From positions 289,844-353,843 of the forward strand of contig JAEKDP010000001.1 of assembly GCA_016521575.1 (NCBI GenBank): 64,000 nucleotides of DNA. The letters run 5' to 3'. The notes below the pieces were generated by a model. It searched no databases. It was not told the DNA's origin and was given only the letters and a program-made list of their open reading frames with translations. Positions 56,056 to 64,000 of this stretch are shown one piece after another; within the stretch, counting starts at the first letter, position 1, and each line of letters begins with the position of its first letter. Made by a program: the position numbers and the translations under genes. Source of the stretch: Rhodobacteraceae bacterium F11138. GTDB lineage: Bacteria > Pseudomonadota > Alphaproteobacteria > Rhodobacterales > Rhodobacteraceae.

Positions 56056-56073
56056 GTTACCAAAACAGGTAAC
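56056..56073 (+). promoter_or_regulatory. Likely PcaQ operator in the pcaQ-pobA intergenic region
   Basis: GTTACC-AAAACA-GGTAAC is a perfect 6-bp inverted repeat with a 6-nt centre, 4 bp upstream of the pcaQ start and 90 bp before pobA. It resembles the ATAACC-N4-GGTTAA site described for PcaQ of rhizobia. The site would allow both autoregulation and activation of pobA. Binding is inferred. Confidence 0.6.
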
Positions 56074-56163
56074 CAAATTGCAAGACAAGTCATTTTTCTT
56101 ATCCAAGCCAATATGCGAAGCTTTTCCCGGACAGGGGGGCAAGCACCGATGGGGAAAAGCACA

Positions 56164-57333
56164 ATGAAAACCCAGGTGGCGATCATAGGGGGCGGGCCAT
56201 CCGGTCTGCTGCTGGCGCAGCTTCTTCATACCAAGGGCATCGACAGCATCGTTCTGGAACGCAAGACCAAGGACTATGTTCTGCGCCGTATCCGTGCCGG
56301 GGTGCTGGAACAGGGCCTGGTGAAGATGCTCGAAGAAGCGGGTTGTGCCGACCGGCTGCATGCCGAAGGTTTCGTGCACGATGGCACGCAAGTGTCCTAT
56401 GGCGACGAAATATTCCGGATCGATTTCAAGGCGCGGGCAGGGGCATCGGTTGTGGTGTATGGTCAGACCGAAGTCACCCGGGATCTTTATGCCGCGCGCG
56501 AGGCGGCGGGCGGACGCATCGTGTTCGACGTCGAGGATGTGGTCATCCACGATGCCGATGGCACGGTGCCGCACATCACCTATCGCAAGGGGGGCGATGT
56601 CTGCCGGATCGACTGTGATTTCGTGGCCGGATGCGATGGGTTCCATGGTGTCAGCCGCCAGACCATTCCGCTCGCGGTGCGTCGCGAGTACGAAAAGATC
56701 TATCCCTTCGGCTGGCTGGGCATCCTCAGCGAAACCCCGCCGGTGCATCACGAATTGATCTACGCCACATCAAAGCGCGGCTTTGCGCTGTGTTCGATGC
56801 GCAACGATCATCTCAGCCGGTACTACATCCAGTGTTCGCTCAGCGACAGCCCCGGCGACTGGACCGACGCCGCGTTCTGGGAAGAACTCAAACGGCGGAT
56901 TCCGGTAGATATGGCCGACAGCCTGGTCACCGGTCCTTCGATCGAGAAAAGCATCGCGCCGCTGCGGTCCTTTGTGACCGAACCCATGCGCTGGGGTCGG
57001 CTGTTTCTGTGCGGCGACGCCGCGCATATCGTGCCACCGACCGGGGCCAAGGGGCTGAACACCGCCGCGTCGGATGTATATTATCTGTATCAGGGGCTGA
57101 CGGCTTTCTATCGCGACAATACCACCGACGGCATCGACACCTATTCAGCAAAGGCGCTGGGCCGGGTGTGGAAGGCCGAACGGTTTTCATGGTGGTTCTC
57201 GTCGCTTTTGCACCGGTATCCGGATCAATCGGAATTCGACCTGAAGATGCAGATCGCGGAATTGGAGTTCCTGCGCACGAACGAGGCCGCACAGGTGGCG
57301 ATGGCGCAGAACTATGTCGGACTGCCCTATTGA
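56164..57333 (+). CDS. pobA: 4-hydroxybenzoate 3-monooxygenase
   Basis: The ATG at 56164 gives 389 aa, the normal PobA length. This FAD enzyme hydroxylates 4-hydroxybenzoate to protocatechuate with NADPH and oxygen. The FAD site is VAIIGGGPSGLLLAQLLH, the second motif is FVAGCDGFHGVSRQTIP, and the third is LFLCGDAAHIVPPTGAKGLN. It is the first gene of the operon and supplies the substrate of PcaHG. Confidence 0.96.
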   Translation: MKTQVAIIGGGPSGLLLAQLLHTKGIDSIVLERKTKDYVLRRIRAGVLEQGLVKMLEEAGCADRLHAEGFVHDGTQVSYGDEIFRIDFKARAGASVVVYGQTEVTRDLYAAREAAGGRIVFDVEDVVIHDADGTVPHITYRKGGDVCRIDCDFVAGCDGFHGVSRQTIPLAVRREYEKIYPFGWLGILSETPPVHHELIYATSKRGFALCSMRNDHLSRYYIQCSLSDSPGDWTDAAFWEELKRRIPVDMADSLVTGPSIEKSIAPLRSFVTEPMRWGRLFLCGDAAHIVPPTGAKGLNTAASDVYYLYQGLTAFYRDNTTDGIDTYSAKALGRVWKAERFSWWFSSLLHRYPDQSEFDLKMQIAELEFLRTNEAAQVAMAQNYVGLPY

Positions 57334-57352
57334 TGTCAGCAGGAGCACAGCA

Positions 57353-57739
57353 ATGACGGATAGATTTGAAACGGGCATGAATGTACGCCGCCAGGTGCTG
57401 GGCGATGCCCATGTGGACCGCGTCGAGGCCGCCAAGACCGACTTTGACCGGCCCTTCCAGACGCTTATCACCGAAGGGGCCTGGGGCACGCTGTGGGCGG
57501 ACAACACGATTTCCCGGCGCGAGCGGTCCATGCTGACGCTGGCCCTGCTGGCCGCCACCGGCAATTTTGAAGAAATCCCCATGCATGTGCGCGCCAGCCG
57601 CAATACCGGGACCAAACCCGAAGACATTCTTCAGGCTTTCATGCATGTTGCCGTCTATGCTGGCGTTCCAAAAGCCAACCACGCTATCAAACTGGCCAAA
57701 CAGACCTTTGCGGAGATCGAAAAGGAAGAGCACCCATGA
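57353..57739 (+). CDS. pcaC: 4-carboxymuconolactone decarboxylase
   Basis: The 128-aa AhpD-fold protein decarboxylates gamma-carboxymuconolactone to the beta-ketoadipate enol-lactone. It begins [20 protein letters not shown] and has [20 protein letters not shown]. Its ATG at 57353 follows AGGAG, and its stop overlaps the pcaH start (ATGA). Confidence 0.94.
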   Translation: MTDRFETGMNVRRQVLGDAHVDRVEAAKTDFDRPFQTLITEGAWGTLWADNTISRRERSMLTLALLAATGNFEEIPMHVRASRNTGTKPEDILQAFMHVAVYAGVPKANHAIKLAKQTFAEIEKEEHP

Positions 57740-58458
57740 AGCCCGCGGAATTCTATCAGCGCGACCATGACCGCCACCCTGCGGCCTATACGCCGGGATA
57801 CAAGACCTCGGTGGCACGCAGCCCGCGTCTTGCCCTGATCAGCCTGCAACAATCCGCCAGCGAAATCACCGGACCGGTCTTTGGCCACGACGATCTGGGT
57901 GAACTGGATCACGACCTGATCCGGAACTACGCCAGCGACGGCGACCCCATCGGCGAACGCATTATCTTGCACGGCCGTGTGCTGGACGAAAACGCAAGAC
58001 CGGTGCCGAATACGCTGCTTGAGGTCTGGCAGGCCAATTCCGGCGGGCGATACCGGCACAGGAACGACACCTATCTTGCGCCGGTTGATCCCAATTTTGG
58101 CGGATGCGGGCGCACCATGACCGATGCGCAGGGGTATTATTTCTTCCGCACCGTCAAACCCGGCGCCTATCCCTGGCGCAACAATGTGAACAGCTGGCGT
58201 CCGGCCCATATTCATGTTTCCGTTTTTGGAACATCATTCAGCCAGCGTCTTATCACCCAGCTCTATTTCGAAGGCGATCCGATGATTCCGCTGTGCCCGA
58301 TCGTACAGACCATCGCGGACCCGGATGCGATCGACCAATTGACGGCCAAGCTTGACATGAACGCCACGATTCCGCTGGACTCCGTCGCCTACCGGTTCGA
58401 CATCGTGCTGCGCGGGCGGCGGTCGACCCTGTTTGAAAACCGGCTGGAGGGGAACTGA
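57736..58458 (+). CDS. pcaH: Protocatechuate 3,4-dioxygenase beta subunit
   Basis: The 240-aa subunit carries the nonheme ferric ion that cleaves the protocatechuate ring between its hydroxyls. The iron ligands are the tyrosines of NDTYLAP and PGAYPWRN and the two histidines of [13 protein letters not shown]. The intradiol fold core is [20 protein letters not shown]. The stop overlaps the pcaG start by one base. Confidence 0.96.
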   Translation: MKPAEFYQRDHDRHPAAYTPGYKTSVARSPRLALISLQQSASEITGPVFGHDDLGELDHDLIRNYASDGDPIGERIILHGRVLDENARPVPNTLLEVWQANSGGRYRHRNDTYLAPVDPNFGGCGRTMTDAQGYYFFRTVKPGAYPWRNNVNSWRPAHIHVSVFGTSFSQRLITQLYFEGDPMIPLCPIVQTIADPDAIDQLTAKLDMNATIPLDSVAYRFDIVLRGRRSTLFENRLEGN

Positions 58459-59075
58459 TGGGCCAGTCGCTGGAATACCTCAAGGAAACGCCCTCGCAGA
58501 CGGCGGGTCCCTATGTGCATATCGGTTTGGCACCGGGGGCGGCCGGTTTTGACATCTATGATCAGGAATTGGGGAAGGATATCATTGGCCCCCATGCCAA
58601 AGGCGAACGCATCCGCGTCGAAGGTCTGGTCATCGACGGGACAGGCAACCCGATCAAGGACGTGATGCTGGAAACCTGGCAGGCCAATGCAGACGGAAAT
58701 TACGCCCATCCCGAAAGCGGCCCGGTCGAAGACGGCTTTCGCGGCTGGGGGCGGATCATCACCGACTTCAAGACCGGCGAATGGGGGTTTGACACGATCA
58801 AGCCCGGCGCAGTGATGGGACGTGACGGCCGGATGATGGCGCCGCATATCTCGCTCTGGATCGTGGCGCGCGGTATCAACATCGGGCTCAACACCCGTCT
58901 CTATTTTGACGACGAAACAGAGGCCAACGCCGCCGACCCCGTGCTCAACCTGATCGAATGGGAAAACCGGCGTCCGACACTTGTTGCCAAAAGAACCGAA
59001 CGCGACGGCAGACCGGTTTACCGCTTTGACATCCGCATCCAGGGGGAAGACGAAACCGTCTTTTTTGATATCTGA
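58458..59075 (+). CDS. pcaG: Protocatechuate 3,4-dioxygenase alpha subunit
   Basis: The 205-aa subunit shares the intradiol dioxygenase fold with PcaH but lacks the iron ligands. Family features are ETPSQTAGPYVHIGLAPGAA and VMLETWQANADGNYAHPES. It pairs with PcaH in the (alpha-beta) complex. It stands directly before a beta-keto acid cleavage enzyme gene. Confidence 0.96.
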   Translation: MGQSLEYLKETPSQTAGPYVHIGLAPGAAGFDIYDQELGKDIIGPHAKGERIRVEGLVIDGTGNPIKDVMLETWQANADGNYAHPESGPVEDGFRGWGRIITDFKTGEWGFDTIKPGAVMGRDGRMMAPHISLWIVARGINIGLNTRLYFDDETEANAADPVLNLIEWENRRPTLVAKRTERDGRPVYRFDIRIQGEDETVFFDI

Positions 59076-59076
59076 C

Positions 59077-59910
59077 ATGACCAAACCTTGCATCATCTGT
59101 GTGGCCATCACCGGCAGCTTGCCGACCAAGGCCAACAACCCGGCGGTGCCGATCAGCGTCCCGGAACAGGTCGAATCCACACAGGAAGCGTTTGAAGCCG
59201 GGGCTTCGATCGTCCACGCCCATGTGCGCAATGACGATGAAACGCCATCCTCGGACCCCGAGACATTCGCCCGCCTCAAGGAGGGTCTGAAGAAACACTG
59301 CCCGGGGATGATCATCCAGTTCTCGACCGGTGGCCGTTCCGGCGCGGGCCGGACCCGTGGCGGCATGCTGCCCCTGAGGCCCGACATGGCGTCGTTGTCG
59401 GTGGGGTCCAACAATTTCCCCACCCGCGTCTACGAAAATCCGCCCGATCTGGTGGATTGGCTGGCCGCAGAAATGGTGGAACACGACGTAAAGCCCGAAA
59501 TCGAGGCGTTCGACCTGAGCCATATCCTGAAAGCGAAAGAGATGTCCGACAAAGGCCAGCTGGTCGGCACGCCCTATGTACAGTTCGTCATGGGCGTGAA
59601 GAACGCCATGCCGGTCGATCGCGATGTCTTTGACTATTATATCCATACCGTGCGCCGGCTGTTCGGTGATGATGCACCGTGGTGCGCCGCCGGGATCGGT
59701 CGACACCAGTTGACGCTGAACGACTGGGCCATCTCGTCCGGCGGCCACGCCCGAACCGGTCTGGAAGACAACGTCCGGCTGGACCGCGACACGCTGGCAC
59801 CGTCCAATGCCGCGCTGGTCCGCCGCGCCGCCGAGCTTTGCGCCAAGTACGACCGCCCCGTCGCCACCCCGGCACAGGCGCGCGATATTCTGGGGCTGGC
59901 AGCGGCGTAA
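59077..59910 (+). CDS. Beta-keto acid cleavage enzyme (BKACE/DUF849 family), possible beta-ketoadipate:acetyl-CoA cleavage
   Basis: The 277-aa TIM-barrel enzyme starts one base after the pcaG stop. It has the zinc-site ASIVHAHVRNDDETPSSDPE and the glycine-rich IQFSTGGRSGAGRTR, then the late motif GGHARTGLEDNVRLD that carries the family's ligand Glu. BKACE enzymes cut a beta-keto acid with acetyl-CoA to acetoacetate and a new acyl-CoA. In this operon the natural substrate would be beta-ketoadipate, giving succinyl-CoA directly. pcaB, pcaD and pcaIJF are not in the visible cluster, so the inference is open. Confidence 0.82.
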   Translation: MTKPCIICVAITGSLPTKANNPAVPISVPEQVESTQEAFEAGASIVHAHVRNDDETPSSDPETFARLKEGLKKHCPGMIIQFSTGGRSGAGRTRGGMLPLRPDMASLSVGSNNFPTRVYENPPDLVDWLAAEMVEHDVKPEIEAFDLSHILKAKEMSDKGQLVGTPYVQFVMGVKNAMPVDRDVFDYYIHTVRRLFGDDAPWCAAGIGRHQLTLNDWAISSGGHARTGLEDNVRLDRDTLAPSNAALVRRAAELCAKYDRPVATPAQARDILGLAAA

Positions 59911-60062
59911 GGCCCCTACCCCGGTCGCAGCGCGGGTCCGCGAGCCCCATCCGTTCAGCCGCTCTTGCACAGGAGGGCGGTATTCGCGCTTGTTCGGATC
60001 ATCCGGATATGGACAACGCTCCGGCCCCTTGATCTAACAGGGAAAACCGCAAGGAGCCTGCC

Positions 60063-61352
60063 GTGGACATCGCAACCCGCGTCTATAACCACAAGTGGAA
60101 GATCGACCCGATCGTTCGATCCCTGATCGACACGGATTTCTACAAGCTGTTGATGTGCCAATCGGTGTTCCGCAACAAGCCGGATGCCGAAGTCACGTTC
60201 TCGCTGATCAACCGGTCCACGGACATCCCGCTGGCGAAACTGATCGACGAAGGGGAATTGCGCGAACAGCTGGATCACATCCGATCACTGTCGCTGTCGC
60301 GCGGCGAAAGCACCTGGCTGCGCGGCAATACATTCTATGGCAAACGCCAGATGTTCCGTTCCGATTTCATGGAATGGTTCGAGGGGCTGCAACTGCCCGC
60401 CTACCATCTGGAGCGACGCGGCGACCAATATGAACTGACCTTTGAAGGCAGCTGGCCGGAAGTGATGTTATGGGAAATCCCGGCGCTTTCAGTCTTGATG
60501 GAACTGCGCGGACGGGCGGTTCTGGACGGGATGGGCCGGTTCGAACTGCAGGTGCTCTATGCCCGCGCGATGACCCGCGTCTGGGAAAAGATCGAATGCC
60601 TGCGACCGCTGGAGCCATTGAGCATTGCCGATTTCGGAACCCGGCGGCGTCATTCCTTCATGTGGCAGGATTGGTGCGTTCAGGCCATGCTGGAAGGATT
60701 GGGGCCGAAATTCACCGGGACATCCAATTGCCTGATCGCAATGCGGCGCGAGGTCGAGGCAATCGGCACCAATGCCCATGAATTGCCCATGGTTTATGCC
60801 GCCCTGGCCAAGGACGACGCGGCCCTGGCGCAGGCACCGTATGACGTGTTGTCGGACTGGCATGACGAACACGATGGCAATCTGCGCATCATTCTGCCGG
60901 ACACCTATGGCACTCAGGGTTTTCTGGACAATGCGCCGGACTGGCTGGCCAGCTGGACCGGGATGCGGATCGACAGCGGCGACCCGGCCAAGGGTGCGGA
61001 AATCGCGATCAAATGGTGGCGATCGCGCGGTGAAAACCCGATGGACAAACGGGTGATTTTTTCCGACGGGCTGGATGTGGACACGATCATCCAGCTGCAA
61101 AAACAGTTTCTGGGGCGCACCAATGTGTCATTCGGCTGGGGCACGCTTTTGACCAACGATTTTCGCGGGTTGGTCCCCGACGACGGCCTGGCGCCTTTTT
61201 CTCTGGTCTGCAAGGCGGTCAGCGCCAATGGCAACCCCACCGTAAAGCTGTCGGACAACCCGGCCAAGGCAATGGGACCGGCAGACGAGATCGCCCGATA
61301 CAAGCGAATCTTCGACGTGGGCGAACAGGAACGGTTGCAAGTGACCGTATGA
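60063..61352 (+). CDS. pncB: Nicotinate phosphoribosyltransferase
   Basis: The start is a GTG at 60063 with GCAAGGAG upstream, giving 429 aa. It converts nicotinate and PRPP to nicotinate mononucleotide in NAD salvage. Features are SLIDTDFYKLLMCQSVFRNK, the phosphorylated-His region ADFGTRRRHSFMWQDWC and the phosphate-binding RIDSGDPAKGAEIAIKWW. The 152 bp before it show no other gene. Confidence 0.95.
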   Translation: MDIATRVYNHKWKIDPIVRSLIDTDFYKLLMCQSVFRNKPDAEVTFSLINRSTDIPLAKLIDEGELREQLDHIRSLSLSRGESTWLRGNTFYGKRQMFRSDFMEWFEGLQLPAYHLERRGDQYELTFEGSWPEVMLWEIPALSVLMELRGRAVLDGMGRFELQVLYARAMTRVWEKIECLRPLEPLSIADFGTRRRHSFMWQDWCVQAMLEGLGPKFTGTSNCLIAMRREVEAIGTNAHELPMVYAALAKDDAALAQAPYDVLSDWHDEHDGNLRIILPDTYGTQGFLDNAPDWLASWTGMRIDSGDPAKGAEIAIKWWRSRGENPMDKRVIFSDGLDVDTIIQLQKQFLGRTNVSFGWGTLLTNDFRGLVPDDGLAPFSLVCKAVSANGNPTVKLSDNPAKAMGPADEIARYKRIFDVGEQERLQVTV

Positions 61353-61358
61353 CCGCGT

Positions 61359-62840
61359 TCAGCCGGGTTCCTTGCGCCCCTCTGTCGGCTCTGGCCCGTT
61401 CTTGGTCACGGTGACATCGATCACGCCTGTGTCTGTATCCGCATCAGGCTTGGGGGTCCCTTCGGATTCTCCCACGATCAGGGGCAGCATGTGCACCCCG
61501 GTCGCACTGCCGATTTCCGGGGCTTCCGGTGTTTCCCAGGCCAAGGTGTCAAAGCTGTCGCACTGCTCGCAGACCGGGGCCCACGCCACATGGATATGAT
61601 GGCAGGACTCGCATACCCATTGCGGCCCGCGCGGAGAATTCAGCGCCTTGGCCAGCCATCCCTGCACGACGCTGTCGGACGCGCCTTCGCCGCGTTCGAT
61701 CGCGGCCATAAGGGTGAACGCACGGGCATCGCCATCCGAATTCACCAGATCCCCCAGGGCGCGGCGCGCTTCGGGGAAATCTTCGGCAACGATGTTCAGT
61801 TCAGCCAGAACCAGCCGCGTTTCGGGGTGTTGCGGCTGGATCTTGGTCAACGCGGCAAACCGCTTGAGCCGTTGTTCCGGGGTTTCGTTGGGCTCAATTT
61901 CGGCAAAGGCGGCCGCCAGATCCGGATGCGGCTGTGCGCTCCAGGCTTTTTTCAGAACCTTGACCGCATTGCGCGGTTTGCCCTTGGCAATATAAGAGCG
62001 CGCCGCCATCGCAGCCGCAGGCACCAGGTCAGGTGACAGGCGGTTTGCCTCGATCGCCTGTTCCCGGCTTTCCAGCGTTGCATCCTGCGCGACGATGTCC
62101 CGCGCTTCGGACAGCGCCAGAACCGCCTCGCGCCGGGTATAGACATCCCGTGGCAGGCTTCCGGATTTCAGCTTGGCATTCAGGGTGTTCCGGGCCCCTG
62201 CCCAATCATGCGCCTGGGCCTGCAGTTTAAGCAGAACGTCCTGGGTTTCTTCGTGCCGGGGTTTCAGTTCGAACGCTTTTTGCGCCAGCTTGCGGGCAGT
62301 GTCCGTGTCCCCGTCGGCCAGCTTCTGCTTCATTATTCCGCGCACCCCGACAAAGCGCGTGGAATCGGTCTTGATCAGTTGCTTGTAGGTCGTTGCCGCC
62401 TTGGTGCGGTCGCCCGTCAATTCCGCAGCCTGCGCGGTCAGCAAATTCGTCAATTCCGGTTTGTGCAGGTATCTTTCGGCCTTGGACGCCTTTGACATCG
62501 CCAGCTTGCCTTCACCCGAAGCCAGCGCCAACAGCCCTTCTGACAAAGCTTCATACCCTTTACGTTCCCGGTTTCGGTCAAAATACCGCGACAGGGCGGT
62601 GTCATCCCCGTTCAGGAATTTCAACGTCGCCACCAGCAGGCTGAGCAGCTTCAGGCCAAGCCAGACCAGAACAACCAGCAGGATCGCCGCGATGGCGGAT
62701 TGCAGCGGGCTGAGCGTGTATTCCGTCCCCGCCAGCGTGATCTGCACCCCGCCTTCGGATTCCATCAGGTATCCAGCACCGATGGCAAGCAGCGCGATGA
62801 TCGCAATAAAAACGAGGATCTTGATCAGTGACCACAGCAT
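61359..62840 (-). CDS. hemY: HemY-like inner-membrane TPR protein with C-terminal zinc ribbon
   Basis: The 493-aa protein has two N-terminal membrane helices (KILVFIAIIALLAIGAGYLM; LQSAIAAILLVVLVWLGLKL). A long helical TPR region follows, as in the HemY family associated with porphyrin synthesis. At about residues 405-440 there is a CxxC...CxxC zinc ribbon (WVCESCHHIHVAWAPVCEQC) like the rubredoxin-type knuckle of LapB. It lies downstream of the mitofilin-like gene, the usual hemD - mitofilin - hemY order in alphaproteobacteria. Its precise role is not established. Confidence 0.85.
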   Translation of the reverse strand: MLWSLIKILVFIAIIALLAIGAGYLMESEGGVQITLAGTEYTLSPLQSAIAAILLVVLVWLGLKLLSLLVATLKFLNGDDTALSRYFDRNRERKGYEALSEGLLALASGEGKLAMSKASKAERYLHKPELTNLLTAQAAELTGDRTKAATTYKQLIKTDSTRFVGVRGIMKQKLADGDTDTARKLAQKAFELKPRHEETQDVLLKLQAQAHDWAGARNTLNAKLKSGSLPRDVYTRREAVLALSEARDIVAQDATLESREQAIEANRLSPDLVPAAAMAARSYIAKGKPRNAVKVLKKAWSAQPHPDLAAAFAEIEPNETPEQRLKRFAALTKIQPQHPETRLVLAELNIVAEDFPEARRALGDLVNSDGDARAFTLMAAIERGEGASDSVVQGWLAKALNSPRGPQWVCESCHHIHVAWAPVCEQCDSFDTLAWETPEAPEIGSATGVHMLPLIVGESEGTPKPDADTDTGVIDVTVTKNGPEPTEGRKEPG

Positions 62841-62850
62841 GGCAGGTCCT

Positions 62851-64000
<1,150 letters not shown>

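Overview
The window is a high-GC chromosomal segment of an alphaproteobacterium, almost certainly a member of the Rhodobacterales (Roseobacter group / Rhodobacteraceae). The evidence is the gene content: a petABC cytochrome bc1 operon with a separate petP-petR regulatory pair, a pcaQ / pobA-pcaCHG protocatechuate cluster, a HemY-like protein next to an alphaproteobacterial mitofilin-type protein, dpaF-type lysine genes, purH-lspA, RibH2-type lumazine synthase and an SDHAF4 (DUF1674) protein. Genes are dense, often overlap by 4 bp (ATGA or GTGA), and most starts have visible Shine-Dalgarno sequences.

Layout. 1-2624 (minus): a cut-off Tat-exported methanethiol oxidase / selenium-binding protein, an IclR regulator and a LysR regulator. 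2794-9075 (plus): xanthine dehydrogenase xdhABC plus an NCS2 purine permease, ended by a strong terminator. 9205-11319: a WYL-domain regulator with a palindrome in front of it and a lytic transglycosylase. 11323-13109: a scar of mobile DNA made of a decayed IS3 transposase, a frameshifted TIR-like / deoxyribosyltransferase-like membrane protein gene and an integrase C-terminal fragment that abuts tRNA-Lys. 13329-15409: dapF-mtaB. 15596-26047: an IS6-family element, an 8.6-kb catabolic island (RpiR regulator, diaminopropionate ammonia-lyase, two different N-carbamoyl amidases, a polyamine-type ABC importer and a hydantoinase clipped after about 51 codons), then a second IS cluster in which two IS6 right ends in inverted orientation enclose an IS3 transposase relic.

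26067-48386 is ordinary core genome: petABC, a glutathione transferase, a PaiB-like protein, an FMN riboswitch with ribH2, a TPP riboswitch with thiBPQ, aroC, a DMT transporter, PhoD phosphatase, ilvE, petP-petR, a histone-deacetylase-like enzyme with xseB-ispA-dxs, then truB, rbfA and dapB. 48427-55104 holds two small exported proteins, SDHAF4, rsmB, a heparinase-like protein, purH and lspA. 55123-59910 is the pca cluster, which ends in a beta-keto acid cleavage enzyme. The window ends with pncB, a HemY-like TPR protein and a mitofilin-like protein whose Glu-Pro hexanucleotide repeat runs off the end.

The most interesting parts are the IS6-bounded island, whose enzyme set fits breakdown of a dicarbamoylated diaminopropionate (possibly purine-derived) to pyruvate and ammonia, the damaged TIR-like gene at the tRNA-Lys scar, and the beta-keto acid cleavage enzyme in the pca operon, which could bypass PcaIJ and PcaF. 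No CRISPR array or prophage was seen. All homology calls come from reading the proteins; no database was searched.
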